64,000 bases of DNA from assembly GCA_037349315.1 (NCBI GenBank), contig JBAIAC010000030.1, positions 14,777,501 to 14,841,500 on the forward strand. The letters are read 5' to 3'. Source of the stretch: Chelydra serpentina. Its lineage: Eukaryota; Chordata; Testudines; Chelydridae. Within the stretch, counting starts at the first letter, position 1, and every line of letters begins with the position of its first letter. Under the pieces are notes generated by a model. The model worked only from the letters and a program-made list of their open reading frames with translations, ran no database searches and had not been told where the DNA came from. This document shows, in pieces, positions 35,148 through 44,403 of the stretch. Made by a program: the position numbers and the translations under genes.

Positions 35148-36724
35148 TGTTACCAGCTTTTCCCATTACTTTGGGGTATGCTTATTTATTAGGGTTACTC
35201 TTCTGGGGAAGGGGGTCTGTACTTCTATCAATGTACTGCTTGTGTCACTTGTGTTCTCATATGGAGCTCTACTTCTCCCTGCTGCAAGTTCCCTCCCAAT
35301 GGAGCTCTCCTGCAGGACCTAGGTTCCCCGGTAGGCTGGGTCAAGCAGCACTTTCAAGCTGTCACCTTCATAGGCCCTTGGATTCAGCAGGCTGGGTTGA
35401 ACAGCACCTCCAAGCTGTCACCCTCATATGCCATCGGTACTGCACCGGAATAGAGCACACTGGAGCAGGCTGGGTTGAGCAGCACTTCCAAGCTGCCATC
35501 CTTATATGTCCCTGGTTCGTCACGTCTCTATCCCCACTTTCAGTTACAATTGTTCTGGTAGTAACCCACTTGATGAGCAAACCCCACAGGAGTTTTGGGC
35601 GCTGCAAGGATCTTGTGGCTTAGGTATGAGGAGCGTTGCTGCAAAGCGAATGAGGAAACCAAAAAACACCTACGGGGTGGGTGGGGGGGGAGAGAGAGAG
35701 AGAAGCAACCAGCTTAATCATGAAAGTTATTTATTGCCAGGTAATAACCATAGGGGAGCCAAACAAACCAAACAATTATAATATTAAATCTAACTTAAAT
35801 TTGATTATAAAAGTCAGGTTTACAAAACTATAACTGATCACACACGTCAGGGTCAGAAGGCTATACTGAGAGAGAGAGAGCGAGCTGGGTTCTCACCACT
35901 CCATGAAGCTTGAATTGATTGCGGGTCCCAGGTGGTGGTGGAGACAGGCAGAGCCCCCAGCATGATCAGTCAGGAGAAGATGAAGTCCCAATGGAACTGA
36001 TGCAGATTTTGGATCTAGGCATCAGAACACTTACTTGAGCATGGGTAGGAGTTTTTGTAGAGAAACAACAATGGCTCAAGGGAGAACACTAGATGTGTTT
36101 ATGTGTAAACAAGGGAGAATACCAAAGTTGTTTTGTTCAGGCTAGAGCATGGGAGCTGATCATTCCTGGCTTTGGGTGGTGTTCCTTGGAGGGGGCTCAA
36201 TGCAATTAGGGAGCTTCACTATTTTGGATACCAATAAAGGATTTATTACTAGAATTGGTCGGATAACTACTGAGCTGGGTGTGCGCAGGCATGGGTTCAT
36301 TAACATCTGGAGCAGAGATCCCACATCATGCACTGCTTCCCTGCTTTTCTGGTCCCAGAGTTCCATGCAGTTCTTGCCTTGGAATCTCTGTTCTTCATTA
36401 TGTATGCTAATTGAGATGCCTCCTTGTCCCATCTTTGATGCAAATGAGGCTAGGGGGGTTTCCTTAATTCTGTCATCCTTATCCCAAGGGTTTAGGTGTG
36501 TCTCCCACTGCCTTTTCATTGCTTTTTGTAAGTCTTTCTTTTGATGCAGTTTTGGTTCAAGCCGGGGGTGGGGGGGTGGGGGGGGGGAGGAAGGAAGGAA
36601 GGAGTGTCTTTCGTGAGTCAGACAGGCTGGGTACTGCACTCTCTGGTTCCCCAAGAACACAGAGCTGCTAGGTAACATCTGCATTCCCTTTTTAATGGTG
36701 GTGTGGTTTAAAACTCATGTTACA
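35148..36724 (+). mobile_element. Tentative LTR-like repeat, 1.58 kb
   Basis: Edges are proposed from TG...CA ends (TGTTACC at 35148, ATGTTACA ending 36724), flanked by ATCTG and AACTG, which match at four of five bases. Inside are three imperfect copies of a unit beginning 'caggctgggttgaacagcac' at about 35,334, 35,389 and 35,467. AG and G-rich microsatellites lie at about 35,675-35,702, 35,870-35,882 and 36,563-36,602. The middle has the AT-rich style of the other LTRs ('aggtaataaccatagggg' and onward). No viral genes are seen. It could equally be another kind of dispersed repeat. Confidence 0.4.
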
Positions 36725-37808
36725 ACTGATTTTAAATAGAATTTTAATCAAAATGAAGTTACATAAATGTCAAGGTCTAGTGGGGTACTGGTGTATGCAC
36801 TGATTAAATTTAGCACGGCCGCCTCTGATTTAAAGCATTGAAAAGTCTTTGGCATCAAGTGCAACCTATTTATCCTAGCCAGATCCACGCCTTGAAGACC
36901 AGCATTCTGATTTTCAGTGGCATTACATTAAAATATTCCTAGCAACTCTCTTACCTTTCCATTCCTTGATTAGCATAGGAACAAATTGCTTTTATGGTCC
37001 TTCACCTCCAGTCCCCAATTCATTTCCTTTTTGGTTCGTAATTATTTGATGCTTTCCCTACTGATTTCCTTCAAATATCTCATGGGCAAAAACATGCTGA
37101 ATTGTTGATGTTTTAAATGGAGCAAACTTTGATGCCACAGAGGAAACATTGTTAATTTTGTATAAACACTGTAAGGTCACTGCAGCTTATTTATTCAGGA
37201 TACCCAGGAGAGTGTGAGGATTGCAAATTATTGGGAGGCTGAGTAAACACAATTTCTCAGTCATAAGAGATCATTTGATCACAAGCCACAGCTTAGAAAA
37301 GTTTACTGGTCTTGAAAACATCTGTACTAGTCTGTTAGCTATATTCCTGTCACAAGGTGCCAGTGAGCAGTGCTGCTTAGCCTGCTGTCGTGGTCTCTCC
37401 AATTAAGCCTAAATCCTTCTCTGTGATGCAGCACCGTCAGTGACACAGTGCCTGTGCAATTCTCTTTCCCACATGATTTTAGCAGCTAATTATTATTTAT
37501 TATAGAAGTTGTCTTATTGCTCACCCTATACTAGGAACTTTCTGAGTGCGGAAGAAGTCCCTGTTCCTGCCCCAAAGAGCATACAGTCTATAAAAGGAAG
37601 GACAGTGAAGTGGGGTGGGGGAAGAAAGGGATGCAATATGCAGAGGACTCCGGGTGATGATAGGCACACAGTTAATTATTTACAAATTCTCCTCTCCTCA
37701 TCTTTTCTCTACCACTATGCACCTTTCAATTCAACACAACAATCCTCAGAGTCAATTTCAGTGCAACATTTGACTCCTTCCTTTCACATAAATGAACCAT
37801 TCAGTGTT
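36725..37808. repeat. Intron 1 with a short SINE-like relic
   Basis: No gene. At about 37,490-37,600 is another copy of the 'ccctgttcctgccccaaagagc' amniote repeat noted at 5925-6012. The rest is unassigned. Confidence 0.4.
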
Positions 37809-38286
37809 ATGCAGTGTTGTTGTAGCCATAGGCGCCAACTTCTGGTGGCGCCGGTGGGGGCCGACGTTGCGAGGCCCCGCCCCCGACGCCGGGCGACGTT
37901 GCGGGGCCCCGCCCCCGACGCCGGGCGACGTTGCGGGGCCCCGCCCCCGACGCCGGGCGACGTTGCGGGGCCCCGCCCCCGACGCCGGGCGACGTTGCGG
38001 GGCCCCGCCCCCGACGCCGGGCGACGTCGCCCAGTGCTGAGGTGAGCTTGCCGCGGGTCCGGGGCGGGCGGGCAGCTGCTGGTGGGTGCTCTGCACCCAC
38101 CAATTTTTCCCCGTGGGTGCTCCAGCCCCGGAGCACCCACGGAGTCGGCGCCTATGGTTGTAGCTATGGCGGTCCCAGGATATTAGACAGACAAGGTGGG
38201 TGATGGAATATCTTTTATTGAACTAACATCTGTTGGTGAGAGAGAAGCTTTTGAGCTTACACAGAGCTCTTCTTCAGGTCTTGGAA
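37809..38286 (-). mobile_element. Penelope-like terminal repeat, inverted relative to its body, split by a MITE
   Basis: Read on the minus strand the segment reproduces the end of the plus-strand element near 39,107-39,180: ACCTGAAGAAGAGCTCTGTG, then TAAGCTCAAAAGCTT, then 'caccaacagatgttagttc' and a tail to ATATCCTGGGACC and the GCTACAAC region. The family B MITE (37827-38156) has inserted into it; removing the MITE joins 'gttgttgtagc' to 'tatggcggtcccagg'. Inverted or partial terminal repeats are a known habit of Penelope-like elements. Confidence 0.7.
37827..38156 (-). mobile_element. GC-rich hAT-like MITE (family B, copy 2)
   Basis: Termini CATAGGCGCCAACT (left) and AGTCGGCGCCTATG (right) are inverted repeats. 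An exact 8-bp duplication GTTGTAGC flanks the element (37819-37826 and 38157-38164). The hairpin GTGGGTGCTCC...GGAGCACCCAC lies at the right end, so this copy is in the opposite orientation to copy 1. The interior (about 37,861-38,030) is five copies of a 32-bp unit made of GACGCCGGGCGACGTTGCGG plus GGCCCCGCCCCC, with very few differences between units. CpG is intact throughout, suggesting a young insertion. Confidence 0.85.
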
Positions 38287-38289
38287 ACT

Positions 38290-39195
38290 TACTCTGACTC
38301 TCCGATTGCACCACCCTAGTTGTCACCTACTGCCCCTCACCGTAATCCATACAGGATATCATCAAACAATTACAACCTATACTCATTGGGGATCCCATCC
38401 TGAAAGAAATTTTCCTGAACCCCCTCTTCTGGCCTTCAAACAACCTCTCCGAGCTCATCATCAGAAACAAGCTCCCCACAGACCAGGACACACCAACTCA
38501 AAGCAGCACCAGACCCTGCCAGAACAACAGATGCAAAACCTGCAGACACATCTACACTGCTACAATGATCAATACCCCTCACAACATATCTTTGAAGATC
38601 CATAGGCCCTGTGCATGCCAATCACAACGTGTAGTTTACCTCATCCAGTGCACTAAATGCCCCAATAACAACTATGTGTGTGAAATCAGACAATCACTAT
38701 GCTCTCAACTGAACTCCGAAAGGAAAATTATAAAAGACAAAAACACCATATCACCTGTGGGTGAACACCTTTCACAAAGCAGTCACTCTATATCTGACCT
38801 ATCAATCCTCATCCTCAAAGGAAACCTGCACAACACTTTCAGAAGATGAGCCTGGGAGCATAAATTCATAACTTTGACGCTAAAATTCATTGACTGAATA
38901 GGGACACCGGACTTACAGCTTATTACAACTATCTATAACCCATTAACAATCCCTCCTAGCTCCTCCCCACCTCCACTTTCCTCCCTATGTCTGGAGGGTT
39001 GTTAACTCACCATTTTATCTTGAATGGTCCCTTGAAATATGTGTTAGCTACTTATTCTAAACAATCTGTTCCATCTTGTATTTAGCTGTGACACTGGGTA
39101 AGTTTCTCAGACCTGAAGAAGAGCTCTGTGTAAGCTCAAAAGCTTGTCTCTCTTGCCAATGGAAGTTGGTTCAATATCAAATTTAAATTTTTTAT
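38290..39195 (+). mobile_element. Penelope-like element body with broken RT end and GIY-YIG domain
   Basis: The first frame (38306-38605) contains GDPILKEIFPEPPLLAF-type residues (in two frames), then SELIIRNKLPTDQDTPT and CRTCRHIYTAT-like wording, the end of the Penelope reverse transcriptase. The next (38565-38849) encodes ISLKIHRPCACQSQRVVYLI followed by QCTKCPNNNYVCEIRQSLC and SPVGEHLSQSSHSISDLSIL, the GIY-YIG endonuclease. The usual YVGETGQSL is changed to YVCEIRQSL, so the domain is mutated. Frames shift at least twice. The 3' terminal repeat at about 39,107-39,180 carries the hammerhead-like motif. Confidence 0.72.
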
Positions 39196-39432
39196 TAAAG
39201 CGAATGTTAAAAAAATTATATAATACATAGGTTGAGAAAAGAGTGTCTGTACATCTGGGTATAGTGCTTAGATTATCCACATATTATCTCACCCACCCTT
39301 TCAGTGGTAGGCAATTGAGATAAACAACTAGGTGACTTAGCCAAGTGATTCCTTGTTGGCATCACAAAAGAAGTGAATGTTTGGGAATGCTTTAAAGGGC
39401 TCAATCCTGCAAGATACCTTCTGGCCCTGATA

Positions 39433-39524
39433 CAGCAAAGCACTTAAGCATGTGCTTAACTTTAAGCTTGCACATCATTTTGTTGGACTCAGTGAAACTA
39501 CTCACATGCTTAAGTGCTTTGCTG
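39433..39524. repeat. Palindromic amniote repeat with 22-bp perfect arms
   Basis: The arms at 39433-39454 and 39503-39524 are exact reverse complements, each including CAGCAAAGCACTTAAGCATG. A 48-bp spacer separates them. The unit resembles an old palindromic repeat I associate with birds and reptiles. Exact arms in an otherwise old element are notable. Confidence 0.7.
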
Positions 39525-39664
39525 AATTGGAGTCAGAATTCTCAACATGTTTAGGGGTCGAGACCTAACTAGGGAAAAGGACTTTGTGGATCAGCTCAGG
39601 AAAGGCATTATGGTTTTGATACGACTCCCATTGACTTCAATGCAAGTCGGATCAGGCCCTATAT

Positions 39665-39895
39665 CAGTGTTTCTCAACTGGTGGGTCACAATCCCTCGGC
39701 AGATCACAAAAGGCAATAAGGGTGGCCACAAGGCATTACACATGTTGTTATACTCTAAAGCAAAGAAAATCATACTGCCCCACTCTACACACAGCCTTAC
39801 CCTTCAAGATCAAATATTCTCTGCCAACCTCTTGAAATACATACAGAAATAAGTGGAGTAAGGGGTCGCCAACCTGAACAGGTTGGGAAACACTG
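39665..39895 (+). mobile_element. hAT-type MITE with CAGTGTTTCTCAAC ends
   Basis: Left terminus CAGTGTTTCTCAAC and right terminus GTTGGGAAACACTG pair with one mismatch. Flanks CCCTATAT (39657-39664) and CCCTGCAG (39896-39903) share only the first four of eight bases, so the target duplication is decayed or the edge is off. An open frame inside (39547-39852) is not a gene. Confidence 0.6.
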
Positions 39896-39903
39896 CCCTG
39901 CAG

Positions 39904-40519
39904 GTATTGGTAGAAGCATGGAATTGTGGGAGAATCAGAACTGCTAAAGTTAGCGATAAAAGGAAAGGGCATAAAGCAAGCATTTTGAGTTCTGGCTGCT
40001 CACAAGATATAGGACTCTAAAAATACAGTCAACCTACACTGATTCTTCAGTCTCATGCTGCCCTATTGGCCATTGATCCACGATTGGCTATAAGAATTCC
40101 TGTACTTTGCAGCAGTGTGATTTCCAGTCTCTCTTTTTTTTCTCCTGATGCTATCCCTATCAGTTATAATAAATACCAGGCCATAATCACAGGGTCACTA
40201 TGAATAAAGGGAAGCACCAGACTTTTCATTTCTGGAACAATAAAAACAATTTCTGAATTCTCTTCATACAGTGTTTCTGATTAATATTAAATAGCCTTTG
40301 TCCCTCAGGACAAGCAAAGCCAGTAAAGTTTCACATCAGGATTATAGACCATTAATCAAAAGTGAGAATAAACATTGCATATCACTGTATTTGGAAGTAT
40401 ATAATGCAGCATTTTAGCTATTAAAATGGAGACAAAACTCCCTTTTAATCAATATAGCTGTTTCTTTATCTCCTTTCAGTGCAAGTGGAAATATGATACT
40501 TATTTAACCTATTTGTTTC
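39904..40519. other. Intron 1, no feature recognised
   Basis: Unremarkable AT-rich sequence up to the target duplication of the LINE that starts at 40531. No coding or repeat signal could be supported. Confidence 0.4.
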
Positions 40520-40530
40520 AGTGCAGCTAT

Positions 40531-43500
40531 TGTTGTTGGCGTCCGTTAGTCTCGAGAGACGATGGATATGCGCCCATGGGGAATGTTTAGTTGATGGTTG
40601 TGCAGCGTCTGTTGTGGCTGTGGAGCCCCACACGAGAGTGGCAGTCTCGATTGCATTTGCTGCATTTAAAGGCCGTGTCAGCTGTGGGTTGGAGCCGCTG
40701 CTTCCTTTTTCGTTGAACCCGCTTTTCCTCGGCAAGCTGCCGCAGCTTGTCTTCTCCACTTTTCAATCCAGTGGTCAGAGCGTGTCTCCATCTGCATCTG
40801 TCCTGGGCGAGCTCTTCCCAGCTGTTGATGTCGATTTGAACAGTCTTCAGGTCCCTTTTACAAACATCCTTGAAGCGAAGGTGGGGCCGTCCTGTAGCTC
40901 TGTTTCCGGAGGCAAGTTCGGCATACAACAGGTCTTTGGGAATCCGTCCATCTTCCATGCGACTTAGATGGCCAAGCCATCTGAGGCGGCGTTGACGGAG
41001 GAGAGTGAACATGCTGGAGATCTTGGCACGTTCCAGCACCTCGTTGTTCGTCATTCGATCACTCCAAGTGATCCCGAGTATGCGACGGAGCCAGCGCATG
41101 TGGAAGGTGTTCAGTCTCTTTTCTTGCGAAGCGTAGAGGGTCCAAGTTTCGCTGGCGTAGAGAAGAGTGTTTAACACACATGCACGGTACACAGTGACCT
41201 TTGTGTTGATGGTCAGCATGTTGTTGTTCCATACTCTCTGTGACAATCTGGCAAAATTGTGAAGGCCTTGCCGATTCTACGGTTGATCTCAGGGTCCAGT
41301 GAGAGGTTGTCCGTGATGGTAGATCCAAGGTAGGTGAACTGACTGACCACCTCTAGCACATAGGCATTGATGGCAATGCTTGGATGTTCTGCATCCTGGG
41401 CCATAACTTTGGTCTTCTGAAGACTGATTGTCAACCCGAACTCTTCGCAAGCTCTGGAAAAGCGGTCAGTCAGATGCTGGAGATCGGTTTCTGTGTGGGT
41501 GGCCAGGGCAGCGTTGTCTGCAAACAGCATGTCTCTGATTGTTGCCTCCCGGACCTTCCTTTTGGCCTTTAGTCGAGCCAGACTGAAAAGTCTCCCGTCA
41601 GACCGGGTGTGGAGATAGACTCCCTCTGTGAAATTTCCAAAGGCACGTTTCAGCAATGCTGCAAAGAAGATGCCGAAGAGTGTGGGAGCAAGAACGCAGC
41701 CTTGTTTTACTCCACTGTGGATGTCAAAGGCATCGGAGGATGAGCCATCATACAGTACTGTGCCTTTCATGTTGTCGTGAAAAGACTGGATCACGCTCAG
41801 CAGCTTCGGTGGGCAGCCAACCTTTAGCAGGATCTTGAACAGCCCATCTCTGTTCACAAAGTTGAAAGCTTTGGTCAGGTCTATGAAGGCAAGGAATAGC
41901 GGCTTATGCTGTTCTCTGCATTTCTCTTGCAGCTGCCTTAAGGAGAAAACCATGTCGGTTGTGGATCTCCCTGCTCGGAACCCGCACTGTGACTCTGGGT
42001 AAACTCTGTCAGCAAGCTTCTGCAGTCTATTCAGGATCACGCGTGCAAAGACTTTACCCACAACACTCAGGAGCAATATGCCTCTGTAGTTGTTGCAGTC
42101 ACTTCTATCACCCTTGTTCTTGTAGAGGGTCACGATGTTGGTGTCTCTCATATCCTGAGGTACTGCACCTTCATCCCAGCACTGACAGAGGAGGTCGTGG
42201 AGGTGTTCTAGGAGGACGTTGATGCCACACTTGATAACTTCTGATGGGATGCCATCCTTTTCTGGAGCCTTTCCTGTGGACAAGCTCTCAATGACTTTCT
42301 TCAGTTCTTCCATGGTGGGCTTCTCGTCCAGCTCAGTTTCAACGGGAAAACCATCCACAGTATTGAGGGCAGCTTCGGTGACAGTGTTTTGCCTGGAGTA
42401 CACTTCAGAGTAGTGCTCCACCCTTCTATCCATCTGCTTGCCCTTGTCCTGGATGTTTTCGCCTGTTGCAGACTTTAGTGACACTCTCCATTTCTTTGTG
42501 GGTCCCATGGCCTTCTTGATGCCATCATACATTCCCCTGATGTTTCCAGTGTCAGCAGATAGTTGAATGCTCCGGCAGAGCTGGAGCCAGTAATCATTTG
42601 CACACTGTCGAGCTAGTCTCTGTACTTTGCTCTTGGCAAATCGATACTCTTGTAGAGTCCTCTGACTGGGGGAATGCTTGTACTCCAGGTGAACAGCGTG
42701 GCGTTCTTCAATGGCTGGGGTGAGTGTGGCGGAGTTGGCCTCAAACCAGTCATTATTCATGTTTCGTTTCGTTTCAAAAACTTTCATGGCTGTGCTGTGT
42801 ACTGCGTCTCTGATGTAGTCCCATCTCTCTTTGGCGCAGCCACCGGGAGGCATACAGTTCAGCACCTCGGAGAGCTCATGGGTGAATTTCTCTGCCTTGT
42901 CTGGGTGTGCGGTCTTGCTCACATCGATGCGGGGTTTGCCCTCTGGCCTAGAGCGGTGGATCTTCTTTGGCTGTAGCCTCATTTTGCTGCACACCAGCGA
43001 GTGATCACTGTCGCAGTCAGCACTGTGGAAGGTGCGAGTAATCAGGACGCCTTCAAGGCAGACCGCCTGATGATGATCAGGTCGAGTTGGTGCCAGTGCA
43101 TGGAGTGAGGGTGTCTCCAGGACACTTTGTGTTGAGGCTTTGTCTGGAAGAATGAGTTGGTGATGCTGAGGTCATGGTACGAGCACAGTTCCAGAAGTCG
43201 TTGTCCATTCTCATTCATTTCTCCAACGCCAAACTTTCCAAGACAGGTTGGCCAAAAGTCGTGGTCAGCGCCCACTCTGGCGTTGAAGTCACCCAGTAGT
43301 ATCAAGTGCTCTTCTTTAGGGATACTCCTGATGATCGTGTCTAACTGATCATAGAACTCGTCCTTGGTATCCCTGTTGGCGCCGAGTGTTGGTGCATACA
43401 CGCTGATCAGGTTGACGGGTCCAGTGGATGTGTGGAGTCGGAGTGATAACAGTCTTTCAGTTCCTTGTTGACCAGGTTCCACCATCCCCAGTAAAGAATT

Positions 43501-44392
43501 TCTCACGGCAAATCCAACACCACACTCTCTGATTTCTTCGGCACTCTTCCCTTGCCAGAAGAACGTATAGTTCTTTTCCCTGAGAGTCCCAGCGTCTGGC
43601 AGCCGTGTCTCCTGCAAAGCGACTATGTCGATTTGGAGTCGTGCTAGCTCATCGTTGATGACTGCAGTCTTCCGAACATCGCTGATTGCCTGAAGGTCTT
43701 GTGATAGGCCAGTTGTCATGGTCCGTACGTTCCAGCATCCTAACTTGAGGACTGGTTTCTTAAATGTTGGTTTTCTTTTGTTGTTGCCTGGTGCATGGTT
43801 CGCAGTCCACTTGTCGGGTACTGACGTACACTAAGCCCCACGCACCCAGTGAAGCAGGTGAACTGTGGCGGGACAACACCTTATTGGCTGGGGGCTGCCC
43901 AGCTTGAGGCGGGCGATAGTTGTCCAGTGAGACATGGTGATCCCTCCCACCATCGGAAGCAACCCCTGGCGCCAACTCTACGCCAATCGAGCAGGGGGCT
44001 TATAACCGGTAAACTGTTGCTTCCCGTGTTGTTTCGACGCTGTAAAGCGAAGCTGGAGTGTCCTCTCCAGGGCGCAAGCCAGGGCAAGGTGATATGGAGG
44101 AACAGCTGTTGCCCATGCAGCAGAACCCCCTTCTCCACGCAACTGATGGATCCAAGGGAAAGACAATGTCAATACAACTTGGCACCAGTGGCGTCGCAGG
44201 AGTTGTCGGAATGATGTTGAGGACAATGTCAGACCGCCATCGAGACTCCGACACCGGATTTGGTTTCAGGATTGACTCCTTTAGCCTTTCCCATGAGTGG
44301 GTATTGCCACAAGGCAGCGGAGGTTTTAAATCAGAGTTTTCCTTCTCCTAGGTGGGCTGCCTTCCAAGGCTGACGAGCCCCACCCACCCGGA
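40531..44392 (-). mobile_element. APE-type LINE, 3.9 kb, with 11-bp target duplication
   Basis: The whole block is flanked by AGTGCAGCTAT at 40520-40530 and 44393-44403, an exact target-site duplication that marks a single insertion. On the minus strand it holds, in order, an apurinic-type endonuclease, a reverse transcriptase and a C-terminal C2H2-type zinc finger. The 3' end is ACGCCAACAACA, a short CAA repeat rather than poly-A, as in RTE-like LINEs. The 5' end is apparently complete or nearly so, with about 630 bp before the endonuclease. The clade is unassigned by eye. A decayed relative lies at 10725-12110. Confidence 0.88.
40587..43760 (-). pseudogene. LINE polyprotein (endonuclease, reverse transcriptase, zinc finger) with two frameshifts
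   Basis: The minus strand begins with LGCWNVRTMTTGLSQDLQAI near 43,760 and runs through endonuclease motifs (IVALQETRL, LISVYAPT, LLGDFNARVG, WRHPHS). A frame change near 43,040 separates the final SADCDSDHSLV motif. The next frame (42994-41213) is the reverse transcriptase: PVPQDMR-like AVPQDMRDTNIVTLYKNKGD, YRGILLLSVVGKVFAR, PESQCGFRAGRSTTDMVF, FIDLTKAFNFVNR, SGVKQGCVLAPTLFG. The active-site box reads FADNAAL, where the family has FADDAAL, so a catalytic aspartate is lost. A second frame change near 41,230 leads to the C-terminus (WLRRILGITWSDRMTNNEV, WLGHLSRMEDGRIPKDLLYA) and a zinc finger (CSKCNRDCHSRVGLHSHNRR). It is inactive. Confidence 0.85.
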
Positions 44393-44403
44393 AGTGCAGC
44401 TAT

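Noticed and set aside
34056..36724. A provirus formed by the membrane-protein relic and the LTR-like repeat next to it
   Set aside because: The relic is on the minus strand and lies on the wrong side of the LTR-like block for an env gene, and no gag or pol is present.
37758..38203. Repeat-protein-like frames and a regular repeat array reminiscent of CRISPR
   Set aside because: The 32-bp units are directly adjacent with no unique spacers, and the block is bounded by MITE termini and 8-bp duplications.
41384..42976. Plus-strand frames within the LINE
   Set aside because: They are antisense shadows of the minus-strand reverse transcriptase.
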